A stretch of DNA of 64,000 bases from positions 1 to 64,000 of the forward strand of contig CAJMMD010000011.1 in NCBI GenBank assembly GCA_905214465.1, read 5' to 3'. Each line of letters opens with the position of its first letter. Positions within the stretch are counted from its first letter, which is position 1. This stretch comes from an uncultured bacterium. GTDB taxonomy: Bacteria; Actinomycetota; Coriobacteriia; Coriobacteriales; Coriobacteriaceae. Made by a program: the position numbers and the translations under genes. Of this stretch, positions 35,567 to 44,604 are shown piece by piece. Below the pieces are notes generated by a model. It worked only from the letters and a program-made list of their open reading frames with translations, was not told the origin of the DNA and made no database searches.

Positions 35567-36015
35567 TACTCATCAACATCCAAAAAGTCATTCGTGGCGC
35601 CGACAAACTCCTGCATGTTTCTGACGATGCGGCCATCGTTTTCAATGCGGATTTCAAAGCTCTTCCAGGGGAATTTCATGATGTGGTATAAGGTCACCAG
35701 CACATCCTGCTCTTTGCCGATCTTGAGTAGCCAGCGGGCACAGTTGTCTCCGCAGGTGGATGCGTTGAACACCATACTTGGGAGATTGCGCACCAGCAGC
35801 AGCGTCTTAACGCCGCCGGACAGTTCGAGTGGAGTGATTGAGCCCAGCTGCTTGCTTACGATGTTGTGGGGACCGATGAGCTCTGATCCGTCCACGCTTT
35901 TAATAATCTGTGCGGCCATAGGGTCTTCGAACCATGAGTCCAAGTATGAGTTCCTAAAATAGGTTTCGGTATCGTAGATGGAACCGGGGTAATCCCCCAG
36001 GTGAATGCTCAGCAT
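35566..36015 (-). CDS. DUF4869 family protein
   Basis: The 149-aa product begins MLSIHLGDYPGSIYDT and contains LSGGVKTLLL and NASTCGDNCARW, the conserved blocks of DUF4869. It has no membrane segment. It is the first gene of a two-gene unit with the P-loop ATPase, transcribed away from the aro operon. The conserved CGDNC could bind metal or be structural. Function unknown. Confidence 0.8.
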   Translation of the reverse strand: MLSIHLGDYPGSIYDTETYFRNSYLDSWFEDPMAAQIIKSVDGSELIGPHNIVSKQLGSITPLELSGGVKTLLLVRNLPSMVFNASTCGDNCARWLLKIGKEQDVLVTLYHIMKFPWKSFEIRIENDGRIVRNMQEFVGATNDFLDVDE

Positions 36016-36067
36016 GTGGGTCTCCAGACGTAGTGTGACTGCAACGATTATATGCCAGTAACAAAAT

Positions 36068-36096
36068 GCCGGCAGCAGCGAGGTGCTGCTGCCGGC
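36068..36096 (-). terminator. Terminator of the aromatic operon
   Basis: A perfect 12-bp inverted repeat (GCCGGCAGCAGC with GCTGCTGCCGGC, five-base loop) ends on the minus strand in ATTTTGT, 50 bases beyond the aroQ stop. Confidence 0.85.
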
Positions 36097-36145
36097 GCTG
36101 GAGTTTTGTTCGTGTGAATCGGTGTTAATGTATTGATCCGCGAGG

Positions 36146-36583
36146 CTACTTTTCGAGATGCTCCCTCAGCAGCTCCAGTGCGTGGGCGTAGCCCTGCAGG
36201 CCTTCGCCGGTGATGGTGGCGAAGCAGGCTAGGCGTGCATAGCTTACCTGGCGGAAGTCCTCGCGCGTCTCTACGGCGCTGATGTGGACCTCGACGGCAG
36301 GGATGGCGACGGCCTTGAGGGCGTCGAGGATCGCGACGCTCGTGTGCGTGTATGCCGCCGGGTTGATGACGATGCCGTCGACCTTGCCGTAGGCTTCCTG
36401 GATCTTGTCGACGATGCTGCCCTCGTGGTTGGACTGGAAGACCTCGACCTCGTCGAAGCCCTGTGCGGTGCCCGCTTCCTGGCAGATCTGCACTAAGCGG
36501 TCGTAGTTGTCACTGCCATAGATGCCCGGCTCGCGAATGCCGAGCATGTTGAGGTTGGGGCCGTTGATGACGAGTACTTTCAT
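36146..36583 (-). CDS. aroQ: Type II 3-dehydroquinate dehydratase
   Basis: The 145-aa product begins MKVLVINGPNLNMLGIREPGIYG, the signature of type II dehydroquinases. The catalytic Tyr is in that block, with NPAAYTHTS and a late VEVHISAV (catalytic His). AAAGGAAG precedes the ATG. It removes water from 3-dehydroquinate, the third shikimate step. It is the last gene of the aromatic operon, separated from aroEK by 85 bases that include a strong hairpin, so its expression may be reduced relative to the rest. Confidence 0.95.
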   Translation of the reverse strand: MKVLVINGPNLNMLGIREPGIYGSDNYDRLVQICQEAGTAQGFDEVEVFQSNHEGSIVDKIQEAYGKVDGIVINPAAYTHTSVAILDALKAVAIPAVEVHISAVETREDFRQVSYARLACFATITGEGLQGYAHALELLREHLEK

Positions 36584-36625
36584 GGTTGCTTCCTTTGCGG
36601 TTGGGCGGGCGGAGAGGCGGAACGG

Positions 36626-36666
36626 AAAACCACCACAAAGGTACCTGTCCCCTTTGTGGTGGTTTT
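36626..36666 (-). terminator. Intercistronic hairpin between aroEK and aroQ
   Basis: A perfect 16-bp inverted repeat (AAAACCACCACAAAGG with CCTTTGTGGTGGTTTT) and a nine-base loop begin three bases after the aroEK stop. It could end or damp transcription before aroQ, or be a copy of a dispersed intergenic repeat. Confidence 0.7.
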
Positions 36667-36668
36667 GG

Positions 36669-37919
36669 TTAGAGAGCGGGTGGGAGGGTGTCGAGGAGGG
36701 CTTGGGCGGTGTTGGCGGCGCAATCGCGCGAGTCGATGAGGTAGTCGGCCCAGGCGCGGTAGCGCGGCATGCGCTGCTCGGCCAGCTTGTCGATGCCATC
36801 GCGGGCGGTGATGGGGCGACCCTTGTGGGCGAGTTCGTCGAGCTTACGGTTGAGCATCACGATCTGGCTGTTCTGGTGCAGTAGCGGGTAGTTCTCGTCG
36901 CGCGTGACCACGCCGCCGCCCGTGGAAAGCACCAGGCCGCTGCGCTTGGAGATGCCGGTCAGCGCCGCCGTCTCCTGCTCGCGGAAGGCCGCCTCGCCGC
37001 GCTCGACGATAAAGTCGGCGCAGGGCATGCCCAGGCGCTCCTCGAGGGCGCGGTCCAGGTCGATGTGCTCTCGCCCCGTGAGCAGGGCAATCTGCTCGCC
37101 CACGCGGGTCTTGCCCGAGCCCGGCATACCGATCAGCGCGATGTTCTGTTCGCGGCGTGACAGGCGCTCCGTTACGTCCAGAATGCGCTCACGCGGAGTG
37201 ACCTGGCCGGTGTAGCGCTCAACGGCTTGCGCCGCCTGGGCCACGAGCATGAGCAGGCCGCCGATGCAGGGGATGCCGCGGCGCTCGGCCTCGAGCATCA
37301 GGCCCGTGCGTGCAGGGTTGTAGACAATGTCGATGACGCCCTCGAGCGCATCGAGCCCCTCGAGCGTGCAGGGGGCATCGGGACAGTGGGGGAACATGCC
37401 GGCGGGCGTGCAGTTGACGAGCAGTGCGGCGTCGGACTGCTGCGCGATGTTGTCGTAGTTGACTTCGCTCGTGCGGCCGACCGGCACGACGATGGCGCCC
37501 AGGTCGCCGAGCACCATGCTGGCAGTGGTGCCGGCGCCACCGGTGGCACCGAGCACGAGGGCCTTCTTGCCGGCGACCTCGACGCCCAGCTCCTCGACCA
37601 GGCATTGGAAGCCAAAGTAGTCGGTGTTGTCGCCGCGCAGGCGGCCGTCGGGCAGGCGCGTGATGGTGTTGACGTTTCCCATACGCTCGGCGAGTGGACT
37701 CAGCTCGTCCAGGTATTCCATGACGGCGCGCTTGTAGGGGATGGTCACGTTGGTGCCCTCCCATTCGTCACCCGTCATAAAAGCCTGGAGGTCCTCGGGC
37801 TCGCGCTCAAATCGTACGTACTCGAGCCCCGCGAGCTCCTTGTAGATGGTCGGGGTGTAGCTGTGGCCCAGCACGCGGCCCAGCACTCCGTAGGGGCGGG
37901 TTGCGGCGACATCGGTCAT
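36669..37919 (-). CDS. aroEK: Bifunctional shikimate dehydrogenase / shikimate kinase (AroE-AroK fusion)
   Basis: The 416-aa product fuses two consecutive enzymes of the shikimate pathway. AroE covers about residues 1-255: LGHSYTPTIY, VTIPYKRAV with the catalytic Lys, NTDYFGF, the NADP-binding LGATGGAG, and IDIVYNPARTGLM. AroK covers about 260-416: Walker A IGMPGSGKTRVG, shikimate-binding DLDRALEERLG, and GGGVVTRDEN. The fused protein reduces 3-dehydroshikimate and phosphorylates the product. It starts directly at the pheA stop codon. Separate genes are more usual in bacteria. Confidence 0.95.
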   Translation of the reverse strand: MTDVAATRPYGVLGRVLGHSYTPTIYKELAGLEYVRFEREPEDLQAFMTGDEWEGTNVTIPYKRAVMEYLDELSPLAERMGNVNTITRLPDGRLRGDNTDYFGFQCLVEELGVEVAGKKALVLGATGGAGTTASMVLGDLGAIVVPVGRTSEVNYDNIAQQSDAALLVNCTPAGMFPHCPDAPCTLEGLDALEGVIDIVYNPARTGLMLEAERRGIPCIGGLLMLVAQAAQAVERYTGQVTPRERILDVTERLSRREQNIALIGMPGSGKTRVGEQIALLTGREHIDLDRALEERLGMPCADFIVERGEAAFREQETAALTGISKRSGLVLSTGGGVVTRDENYPLLHQNSQIVMLNRKLDELAHKGRPITARDGIDKLAEQRMPRYRAWADYLIDSRDCAANTAQALLDTLPPAL

Positions 37920-39065
37920 CTAGAGCACCTCCGTGTAACTGCCAAAGTAGGTGAAGCTCTCGCACACGTCGTCGATGGAATCGAGCAGGTCATCGAGGGC
38001 CTTGCTGCCAAAGGGGCAGTCCAGGTCAAAGTAGAACATAAACTCAAAGTCGTGCCCGGGGATGGGGCGGCTCTCGAGCTTGATGAGGTTGATATTGAGC
38101 GCGTAGAAGCGCTCGAGTACGCGATAGAGTGCGCCCGGCTCGTTGGCCGTGGTAATCATGAGCGAGGTGCGGTTGGCGCCGGGGTAGACGCGTGGCTCGC
38201 GGCTGATGACGACAAAGCGCGTGTAGTTGTTGTCCGAGTCCTGGATGTTGGGCTCCAGTACCTCCAGGCCGTAGAGTGCGGCGCAGCTGCGCGATGCGAT
38301 CGCGGCAACATCGGTGCGTTCGGAGCTGGCGACCATCTCGGCCGACATGGCCGTGTTGGGGTACTTGGTGGCGTGCAGGTCGTGCGCCTCGATAAAGCCG
38401 GCGCATTGGGCAATGGCCTGGCCGTGGCTGTAGACCTCGTGCACGTCCGCAAGCTTGGCGCCGGGCTTGACGAGCAAGTTGTGGTCGATTTTGAGGCGCA
38501 GCGAGCGCACGATATGGAAGTCGAACTGGGCGAGCAGGTCGTAGACGGCGTTAACCGAGCCGGCGGTGGAGTTCTCGATGGGCAGCACGCCAAACTCGCA
38601 GAAGCCGTCGCGCACGGCGCGCATGACGCCCTCGAAGGTCTCGAAGAACGCGATGTCGGGCACGTCGAAGAGTTTGCACGCGGCGATTTGACTGTAAGCG
38701 CCCTCAACACCCTGGCAGGCGACGGTGGCCGTCTGGGGGAAGGGCGTATCGAAGGCCTCGGCCGTGGCGTGTGCCCTTTGCGAGACCGTGATGCCCTTGA
38801 GCTCGTTGATATAGCGCTGCTGCTCGGCCTTGCTCATGCTCATGAGGAGACGGAACAGGGTGATGGTCTGCGCCTCGTAGCGCTCGGGCGCGCGGCTGGC
38901 GAGGTTGTTGAGCTTGGAGCGCTCACGGGCGGGGTCGAAGACGGCCTTGCCCATCTCGATTTTTGACTTGGCGACCTCGGTGGCAATGTCCATGCGCTCG
39001 ACAAAGCTGTTGAGGAGCGTGGTGTCGATGGCATCGATGGCCTGGCGGATGTCAGCAAGGTCCAT
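37920..39065 (-). CDS. pheA: Chorismate mutase / prephenate dehydratase (P-protein)
   Basis: The 381-aa product starts at the ATG after AAAGGGG, giving MDLADIRQAIDAID. Residues 1-90 are an AroQ-type chorismate mutase. Residues about 110-290 are prephenate dehydratase (VACQGVEGAYSQIA, NSTAGSVNAVYDLL). Residues about 300-370 are an ACT domain with TSLMIT and the ESRP motif known for phenylalanine binding. It makes phenylpyruvate and is expected to be feedback-inhibited by phenylalanine. Confidence 0.95.
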   Translation of the reverse strand: MDLADIRQAIDAIDTTLLNSFVERMDIATEVAKSKIEMGKAVFDPARERSKLNNLASRAPERYEAQTITLFRLLMSMSKAEQQRYINELKGITVSQRAHATAEAFDTPFPQTATVACQGVEGAYSQIAACKLFDVPDIAFFETFEGVMRAVRDGFCEFGVLPIENSTAGSVNAVYDLLAQFDFHIVRSLRLKIDHNLLVKPGAKLADVHEVYSHGQAIAQCAGFIEAHDLHATKYPNTAMSAEMVASSERTDVAAIASRSCAALYGLEVLEPNIQDSDNNYTRFVVISREPRVYPGANRTSLMITTANEPGALYRVLERFYALNINLIKLESRPIPGHDFEFMFYFDLDCPFGSKALDDLLDSIDDVCESFTYFGSYTEVL

Positions 39066-39108
39066 GGAGACCCCTTTCACGTGTCGGGGGATGTTGAGGG
39101 GTGGGTAG

Positions 39109-40206
39109 TTAGCGCTGGGCGGCGTCTTCGAGGAGGGCGTCCCAGATGGCAAGGGCGGCGGCTGCCTCGGCTACGGGGACAGCTCGGGGGACGATGCAGG
39201 GATCGTGGCGGCCGTGGACCGAGAGCTCGGCATTTTCCATAGCGTCCATGTCCACCGTCTGCTGCTCGCGGCCAATGGAGGGCGTCGGCTTTACGGCCAT
39301 GCGCCACATGACGGGCGCGCCGGTCGAAATACCGCCCAGGATGCCGCCGGCGTTGTTGGACTCGACCTCGATCTCGCCGGTCTCGGCATCGATGCGATAC
39401 GGATCATTGTTCTCGCTGCCGCGCATGGCGGCCACGGCAAAGCCCATGCCAAACTCCACGCCCTTTACGGCGGGAATGCCAAACGCGATCTGCGCGATGC
39501 GGTTCTCGATGCCGTCGAACATGGGGTCGCCGATGCCCGCGGGAAGCCCATAAATGCCGCACTCCACGATGCCGCCGATGCTGTCGAGTTCGTCGCGTGC
39601 GGCTAGGATCTCCTCGCGCATGCGGCCGGCTGCGGCGGCGTCAATGCAAGGAAGATCGTTCGTTTGGATCGCTTTGCGGTCGGCCTCGCGATAGACCATA
39701 TCGTCCATCGGCAGGTCGGAGATACCGCCGATCTGCGCGACGTGCGCCATTACTTTAATGCCGCGGGCCTCGAGTGCCTGCAGCGCAATGCCGCCGGCGA
39801 TGCACAGGGGTGCCGTTAGGCGGCCGGAGAAGTGCCCGCCACCGGCGACATCGTGCATGTTGTGATACTTCACGCGCGCAGGGAAGTCCGCATGTCCGGG
39901 GCGGGGCTTGCGGCGCAGCTCGGAGTAATCCTTGGAGCGCGTGTTGGTGTTCTCGATAATCGCGGCGATGGGCGCGCCGGTGGTATGTCCATCGACCACA
40001 CCGGCGATGATGTGGGCGGCGTCGGCCTCGCGGCGTTTGGTCGCGGTCTCGTCGCGACCGGGGGCACGACGGTCAAGGAAGGCCTGCAGCCGCCCCTGGT
40101 CAACAGCGATGCCCGCCGGAATGCCATCGAGGGAGCAGCCGATGGCGGGGGAGTGCGACTGGCCGAAGATGCTTAAGTGCAAGACGTTGCCAAAGGTCGA
40201 GGACAT
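39109..40206 (-). CDS. aroC: Chorismate synthase
   Basis: The 365-aa product has FGQSHSPAIGCSLDGIPAG, RKPRPGHADF and GGHFSGRLTAP, the family signatures, at expected length. It removes phosphate from EPSP to form chorismate, using reduced FMN. AGGAGGAA just before the ATG lies in the end of aroA. It sits between aroA and pheA in the operon. Confidence 0.96.
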   Translation of the reverse strand: MSSTFGNVLHLSIFGQSHSPAIGCSLDGIPAGIAVDQGRLQAFLDRRAPGRDETATKRREADAAHIIAGVVDGHTTGAPIAAIIENTNTRSKDYSELRRKPRPGHADFPARVKYHNMHDVAGGGHFSGRLTAPLCIAGGIALQALEARGIKVMAHVAQIGGISDLPMDDMVYREADRKAIQTNDLPCIDAAAAGRMREEILAARDELDSIGGIVECGIYGLPAGIGDPMFDGIENRIAQIAFGIPAVKGVEFGMGFAVAAMRGSENNDPYRIDAETGEIEVESNNAGGILGGISTGAPVMWRMAVKPTPSIGREQQTVDMDAMENAELSVHGRHDPCIVPRAVPVAEAAAALAIWDALLEDAAQR

Positions 40207-40207
40207 G

Positions 40208-41527
40208 CTATTCCTCCTCGAGTGTGACCTTGCCGCCCAGCAGGCGGTAGTGGTCGAAGAAATCGGGATAGGACTTGTTGACGGCCTCGGCGCCGTGGAT
40301 CACGACCTCGCCGGTGGCGCGGCTCGCGGCGATCGCGGCCATCATGGCGATGCGATGGTCGTTGTGCGAATCGACTTCGCCGCCGGTGAAGGCATCGACA
40401 CCCTTGTTGATGAGGTCGTCGCCGGCAATGCGCACCTGCGCGCCCAGCGCGGTGAGCTCGCGGGTGGTGGTGACCAAGCGGTCGGATTCCTTGATGCGCA
40501 GACGGGCACAATCGCGGATAAAGGTGCGGCCCTGTGCCAGCGAGGCCACGGCCGAGATGACGGGCACCAGGTCCGGAATGTCGTGGGCACTCATCTCAAA
40601 GCCGGCGAGCTTGTCGGACTGCACGGTGGCGGCGTTGGTGGAGCGCACGATGCGGGCGCCAAAGCGCGAAAGCGCGGCAAGCACGTTACGGTCGCCCTGT
40701 GCGGAGCTTAGCGACACGCCCTCGACGGTGATTGGGTCGGTACCGATGGCGCCGGCGCACAGCCAAAAGGCGGCGTTGGACCAGTCGCCCTCGACGGCCA
40801 CGCTGCCGGGCGTGCGGTACGAGCCACTGCTCACGCGGAAGTTCGTGACCTCGGGCTGGCCGTCCTTGGCCGGAATGCGCTCGACGTTGACCTCGACGCC
40901 AAAGGCCTTCATGGCCTGTATCGTCAGGTTGATGTAGGGGCGGCTCTCGATGAAGCCGGTTACCTGCACGCAGGAGGGCTGGGCCAGCAGCGGGGCTGCC
41001 AGCAGCAGGCCCGAGATGTACTGCGAGCTCACGTTGCCCGGAAGCACAAAGGTGCCCGGGCGCATGCGGCCGCTCGTCTTGAGCGGAAAACCGCCCAGAC
41101 CCTGTAGGTCGCAGCCGGCGGCGATGATCTCGTCCGAGAGCGGGGAGAGCGGGCGGGCGCCCAAGCGCCCCTGACCCACAAAAGTTGCTTCTGCGCCCAG
41201 CGCGCAGGCGACGGGCAACATAAAGCGGAGCGTGGATCCACTTTCACCGCAGTCAAGCGTGCTGCCGGCAAGGGCCTTGAGCAGGCCAAACTCAACACTC
41301 TTCATGGTGGGGTGGACCTGGAAGCCGTCCTCGACGGTCTCGATGCGAGCACCCAGGGCCGTAAGGCAGCGCACCGTAGCCTCGATGTCGGCGCAGGTGG
41401 TGTTGCAGGTGACGTGTGTCTCGCCGTTGGCAAGCGCAGCGCAGATGATCAGGCGATGCGCCATCGACTTGGACGCGATGGCGGGAACGGTGCCCTTGAG
41501 CGGGGACGGGGTGATGCGGGCTAGCAT
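40208..41527 (-). CDS. aroA: 3-phosphoshikimate 1-carboxyvinyltransferase (EPSP synthase)
   Basis: The 439-aa product has SKSMAHRLIICAAL (substrate-binding Lys-Ser), GESGSTLRFMLPV, RIKESDRL and NDHRIAMM, all diagnostic. It joins PEP to shikimate-3-phosphate. The N-terminus overlaps the end of aroB by seven bases, so the two are probably translationally coupled. Confidence 0.96.
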   Translation of the reverse strand: MLARITPSPLKGTVPAIASKSMAHRLIICAALANGETHVTCNTTCADIEATVRCLTALGARIETVEDGFQVHPTMKSVEFGLLKALAGSTLDCGESGSTLRFMLPVACALGAEATFVGQGRLGARPLSPLSDEIIAAGCDLQGLGGFPLKTSGRMRPGTFVLPGNVSSQYISGLLLAAPLLAQPSCVQVTGFIESRPYINLTIQAMKAFGVEVNVERIPAKDGQPEVTNFRVSSGSYRTPGSVAVEGDWSNAAFWLCAGAIGTDPITVEGVSLSSAQGDRNVLAALSRFGARIVRSTNAATVQSDKLAGFEMSAHDIPDLVPVISAVASLAQGRTFIRDCARLRIKESDRLVTTTRELTALGAQVRIAGDDLINKGVDAFTGGEVDSHNDHRIAMMAAIAASRATGEVVIHGAEAVNKSYPDFFDHYRLLGGKVTLEEE

Positions 41528-42627
41528 GCGGATGCGTCTCCCTTCTGGCCGAGGCCCTCGGCAATGAGTTCGTGGAAAGTGGAAAGCGGTGTGCGGTCGA
41601 TGCTGCAGCGGCCAATGCCGTGCGGAATCACCAGATCGATGGTGTCACCCGCGCGCTTCTTGTCGTGGAGCGCCTCGGCAAAGACGGTATCGGCATCTAG
41701 GTCGCAGCGGGTCTTGAGGCCATGGCGGGCGCAGAGTTCCTCAATACGATCGGGCAGTGCAGCATCGCAAATGCCGTGCAGGGCCGCGGCGCGCGTGATG
41801 ATGCCCATGCCGATTGAAACGCAGTTGCCGTGTCCGAGCTCAAAGTGCTCGCAGGCCTCGACGGCGTGCCCGGCGCTGTGTCCAAAATTGAGGAGCTTGC
41901 GCTGGTTGGTTTCGCGCTCGTCGGCGACGACCACGGCGCGCTTGATGTCGATGTTGCGGGCGATGATGAGTGCTACGCGGGCCACATCGCGGTTGAGCAG
42001 CTCCAGCGTGAGCGGGGTCTTCTCCAGCTCGGCGAAAAGCTCCGGGTCGGCGATCACGGCGTGCTTGACGACCTCGCCGCAGCCGTCGGCGAACTGCTCG
42101 GGCGTGAGTGTGGCCAGACACCCCACGTCGGCGATAACCACGCTCGGCTGCCAAAAGGCGCCGGCCAAGTTCTTGCCGGCAGCCAGATCGATGGCGGTCT
42201 TGCCTCCCACCGACGAATCCACCATGGCGAGCAGGCTCGTTGGGATCTGCACAAACTTGCAGCCGCGCATGTAGGTGGCGGCCACAAAGCCCGCCACGTC
42301 GCCCACGACGCCGCCGCCGAGTGCCACGATCACGTCGGAGCGCGAAAGCTCGTGCTCGGCCACAAACTCCAAAATGGCAACATAGGTTTCGGCGCGCTTA
42401 TGGGCCTCGCCGGCCTCGAAGGTGCAGATGCTCACCTCGTAGCCTGACGCCTCCAGGCTCTGCTTAACGGGCATCTGGTAGAGCGGGCCCACGTTGGTGT
42501 CCGTCACGATGACGGCCTTGGTGCCGCCGGCAGTGGCACGCACGAGCGGTCCCGCCTGCTCCAGCAAAAACGTGCCAACATGCACCTGGTAGGGGCGTGC
42601 AGTGTCGATATCGATGGTAATCGCCAT
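41521..42627 (-). CDS. aroB: 3-dehydroquinate synthase
   Basis: The 368-aa product has the NAD-binding GGGVVGDVAGFVAATYMRG, IPTSLLAMVDSSVGGKT, and metal ligands in CGEVVKHAV, NFGHSAGHAVE and LGHGNCVS. It turns DAHP into 3-dehydroquinate, the second pathway step. It lies between tyrA and aroA; a ribosome site (AAAGGACC) is visible upstream. Confidence 0.96.
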   Translation of the reverse strand: MAITIDIDTARPYQVHVGTFLLEQAGPLVRATAGGTKAVIVTDTNVGPLYQMPVKQSLEASGYEVSICTFEAGEAHKRAETYVAILEFVAEHELSRSDVIVALGGGVVGDVAGFVAATYMRGCKFVQIPTSLLAMVDSSVGGKTAIDLAAGKNLAGAFWQPSVVIADVGCLATLTPEQFADGCGEVVKHAVIADPELFAELEKTPLTLELLNRDVARVALIIARNIDIKRAVVVADERETNQRKLLNFGHSAGHAVEACEHFELGHGNCVSIGMGIITRAAALHGICDAALPDRIEELCARHGLKTRCDLDADTVFAEALHDKKRAGDTIDLVIPHGIGRCSIDRTPLSTFHELIAEGLGQKGDASAC

Positions 42628-42663
42628 AAGCTTCGGTCCTTTCGACCTGGCGTGATGGGTTGT

Positions 42664-43578
42664 CTAGTGGGAGGCCTCGTCGTCGAGTGCGCGCTTAATG
42701 CGGTCGCCCTCGGCAAGGAGATTCTCCAGATAGCGCTGGTCGCGGTCCTTGAGCGCACGGCTGTAGGCGCCAAGCGATTCGATCAGATGGTCGATCTCAA
42801 AGGCGAGCGCGTCGGCGTCGTCGATCATGAGCTCGGACCACATTTGCGGGTTGAGGTGCGCCACGCGGGTGAGATCGCGGTAGCTGCCGGCCGAAAAGCC
42901 GTGGTGGACCTGAGCGGTCGGGCTCTTAACATAGGCGTTGGAAACGACGTGCGCGAGCTGGCTCGTAAAGGCGATGACGCGGTCGTGCTCGGCGGCGCTG
43001 GTCACGCTGAACTTGCCAAAGCCCAAGGGGCGTACCATCTCGCGCACCTGGCCCAAAAGCTCCAGTTTGAGCGCATCGTCCACCGCGGGCGGTACGAGCA
43101 CGAGCGGGGCGCCCTGGAACAGGTCGGCGCGGGAGTGCGCATAGCCCGAGTACTGCGTGCCCGCCATGGGGTGCGCGCCCACAAAGTAAAAGCCGTGCTC
43201 GCGGGCTAGCTCAAAGGCGCGCTCGCACACGATGCCCTTGACGCCCACCGTGTCGATCACCACGGGGCCCATGATGGCCTCGGTGTCGGTGGCGTCGGCG
43301 AGCGCCTGGGCGTGCGCCTCGAGCCACTCGATGCATGCCTCGGGATAGCAGGCAAGGACGATGATGTCGCATTCGCCGAGCGTCTTGTCGTTAAGCTCTC
43401 CGGCGACAGTGCCCATGCTGGCGGCCGTCATGACATCGTCATCGGGGTCCCAGGCCAGCACGCGGACGCCCGCCTGCGCATAGCCGCGGGCAAAGCTGCC
43501 GCCGATGAGGCCCAGGCCGACGATGCCGGCGCACTTGGGGCCGCCCTGGTTAACGCGCGCGTTTCTCACTGTACCCAT
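42664..43578 (-). CDS. tyrA: Prephenate dehydrogenase
   Basis: The 304-aa product has the Rossmann start GIVGLGLIGGSFARG, the conserved GAHPMAGTQYSG (substrate-binding His) and the C-terminal helical dimer domain. No ACT or chorismate mutase domain is attached. It makes 4-hydroxyphenylpyruvate for tyrosine; arogenate as substrate cannot be excluded. It begins three bases after the aroF stop. Confidence 0.92.
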   Translation of the reverse strand: MGTVRNARVNQGGPKCAGIVGLGLIGGSFARGYAQAGVRVLAWDPDDDVMTAASMGTVAGELNDKTLGECDIIVLACYPEACIEWLEAHAQALADATDTEAIMGPVVIDTVGVKGIVCERAFELAREHGFYFVGAHPMAGTQYSGYAHSRADLFQGAPLVLVPPAVDDALKLELLGQVREMVRPLGFGKFSVTSAAEHDRVIAFTSQLAHVVSNAYVKSPTAQVHHGFSAGSYRDLTRVAHLNPQMWSELMIDDADALAFEIDHLIESLGAYSRALKDRDQRYLENLLAEGDRIKRALDDEASH

Positions 43579-43581
43579 GGG

Positions 43582-44604
43582 CTACTCCATGGTCTCATGG
43601 CAGACAACCTCGCGAATGGCTCGGATGCGGCGCATGGTGTCGTCGAACTGATCGGGGGTGAGGGCCTGAGCGCCGTCGGACCATGCGCGGCTGGGCTCGT
43701 CGTGGACCTCGATCTCTAGGCCGTTGGCACCGCAGGCGGTCGCGGCGAGCGCCATGGGCTCAACGTAGCGGGTGTAGCCGGTGGCGTGGCTGGGGTCGGC
43801 GACGACGGGCAGGTGCGACAGGTGGTGCAGCACCGGCACGGCATTGAGGTCGAAGGTGTTGCGGGTGCGGGTCTCGAAGGTGCGGATGCCGCGCTCGCAC
43901 AGGATGACGTTGTCGTTGCCCTCGCTCATGATGTACTCGGCGGCCATGAGCAGCTCATCGATCGTGCCGGACATGCCGCGCTTAAGCAAGATCGGAGTCT
44001 TGGTCTTGCCGACCTCTTTGAGCAGAGGGAAGTTCTGGGCGTTGCGGGCGCCGATCTGCATGACGTCGATCTTCTTGTCCAGGAAGACCTGCACGTCGCG
44101 CGGGTCCATGATCTCGGTGACGATCGGCATGTCGAGCTCGGCAGACGCCTCGCACAGCAGGTCCAGACCGGCGGGGCCCATGCCCTGGTAGGCGTACGGG
44201 GAAGTGCGGGGCTTGTAGGCACCGCCGCGCAGCATCGTGGCACCGGCGGCCTTCACGCGGCGGGCGATGCGGATGAGGTTCTCGCCCTCGACGGAGCACG
44301 GGCCGGCGATGACCTGGAACTGATCGCCGCCGATCTTGACGCCGTGGCCGCAGTCGATGACGGAGTCCTCGGGGTGGAACTTGCGGTTGGCGCGCTTGAA
44401 CGGCTCGGAGACGCGCTGCACGCGCTCGACGACATCCATGGACTCGAGCAGGAACGGGTCGATCTTGGTCGTATCGCCCACCAGGCCGATGATCGTCTCA
44501 TTCTCGCCGCGCGAGACATCGGTCTTCAGGCCCTTTTTCTCAATCCAGCTGACGATATGGCTGACGGCCTCGTCGCTGGCGCTCTCTTTTAAAATTGCAA
44601 TCAT
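43582..44604 (-). CDS. aroF: 3-deoxy-7-phosphoheptulonate synthase (DAHP synthase)
   Basis: The 340-aa product joins PEP and erythrose-4-phosphate, the first committed step. It is of the AroA-beta/KdsA-like type: an N-terminal ferredoxin-like regulatory domain (residues 1-70) and a TIM barrel with IAGPCSVEGE, GAYKPRTSPYAYQG, LLKRGMSGT and DPSHATGY. The ATG at 44604 follows GAGGTGAGAGG. It leads the aromatic operon and lies behind a leader containing a terminator-like hairpin. Confidence 0.95.
   Translation of the reverse strand: MIAILKESASDEAVSHIVSWIEKKGLKTDVSRGENETIIGLVGDTTKIDPFLLESMDVVERVQRVSEPFKRANRKFHPEDSVIDCGHGVKIGGDQFQVIAGPCSVEGENLIRIARRVKAAGATMLRGGAYKPRTSPYAYQGMGPAGLDLLCEASAELDMPIVTEIMDPRDVQVFLDKKIDVMQIGARNAQNFPLLKEVGKTKTPILLKRGMSGTIDELLMAAEYIMSEGNDNVILCERGIRTFETRTRNTFDLNAVPVLHHLSHLPVVADPSHATGYTRYVEPMALAATACGANGLEIEVHDEPSRAWSDGAQALTPDQFDDTMRRIRAIREVVCHETME

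Noticed and set aside
36584..36799. N-terminal extension of aroQ by 72 codons
   Set aside because: The extension reads through the aroEK end and the hairpin in an unrelated frame; the ATG at 36583 has a good ribosome site and gives the standard aroQ start.
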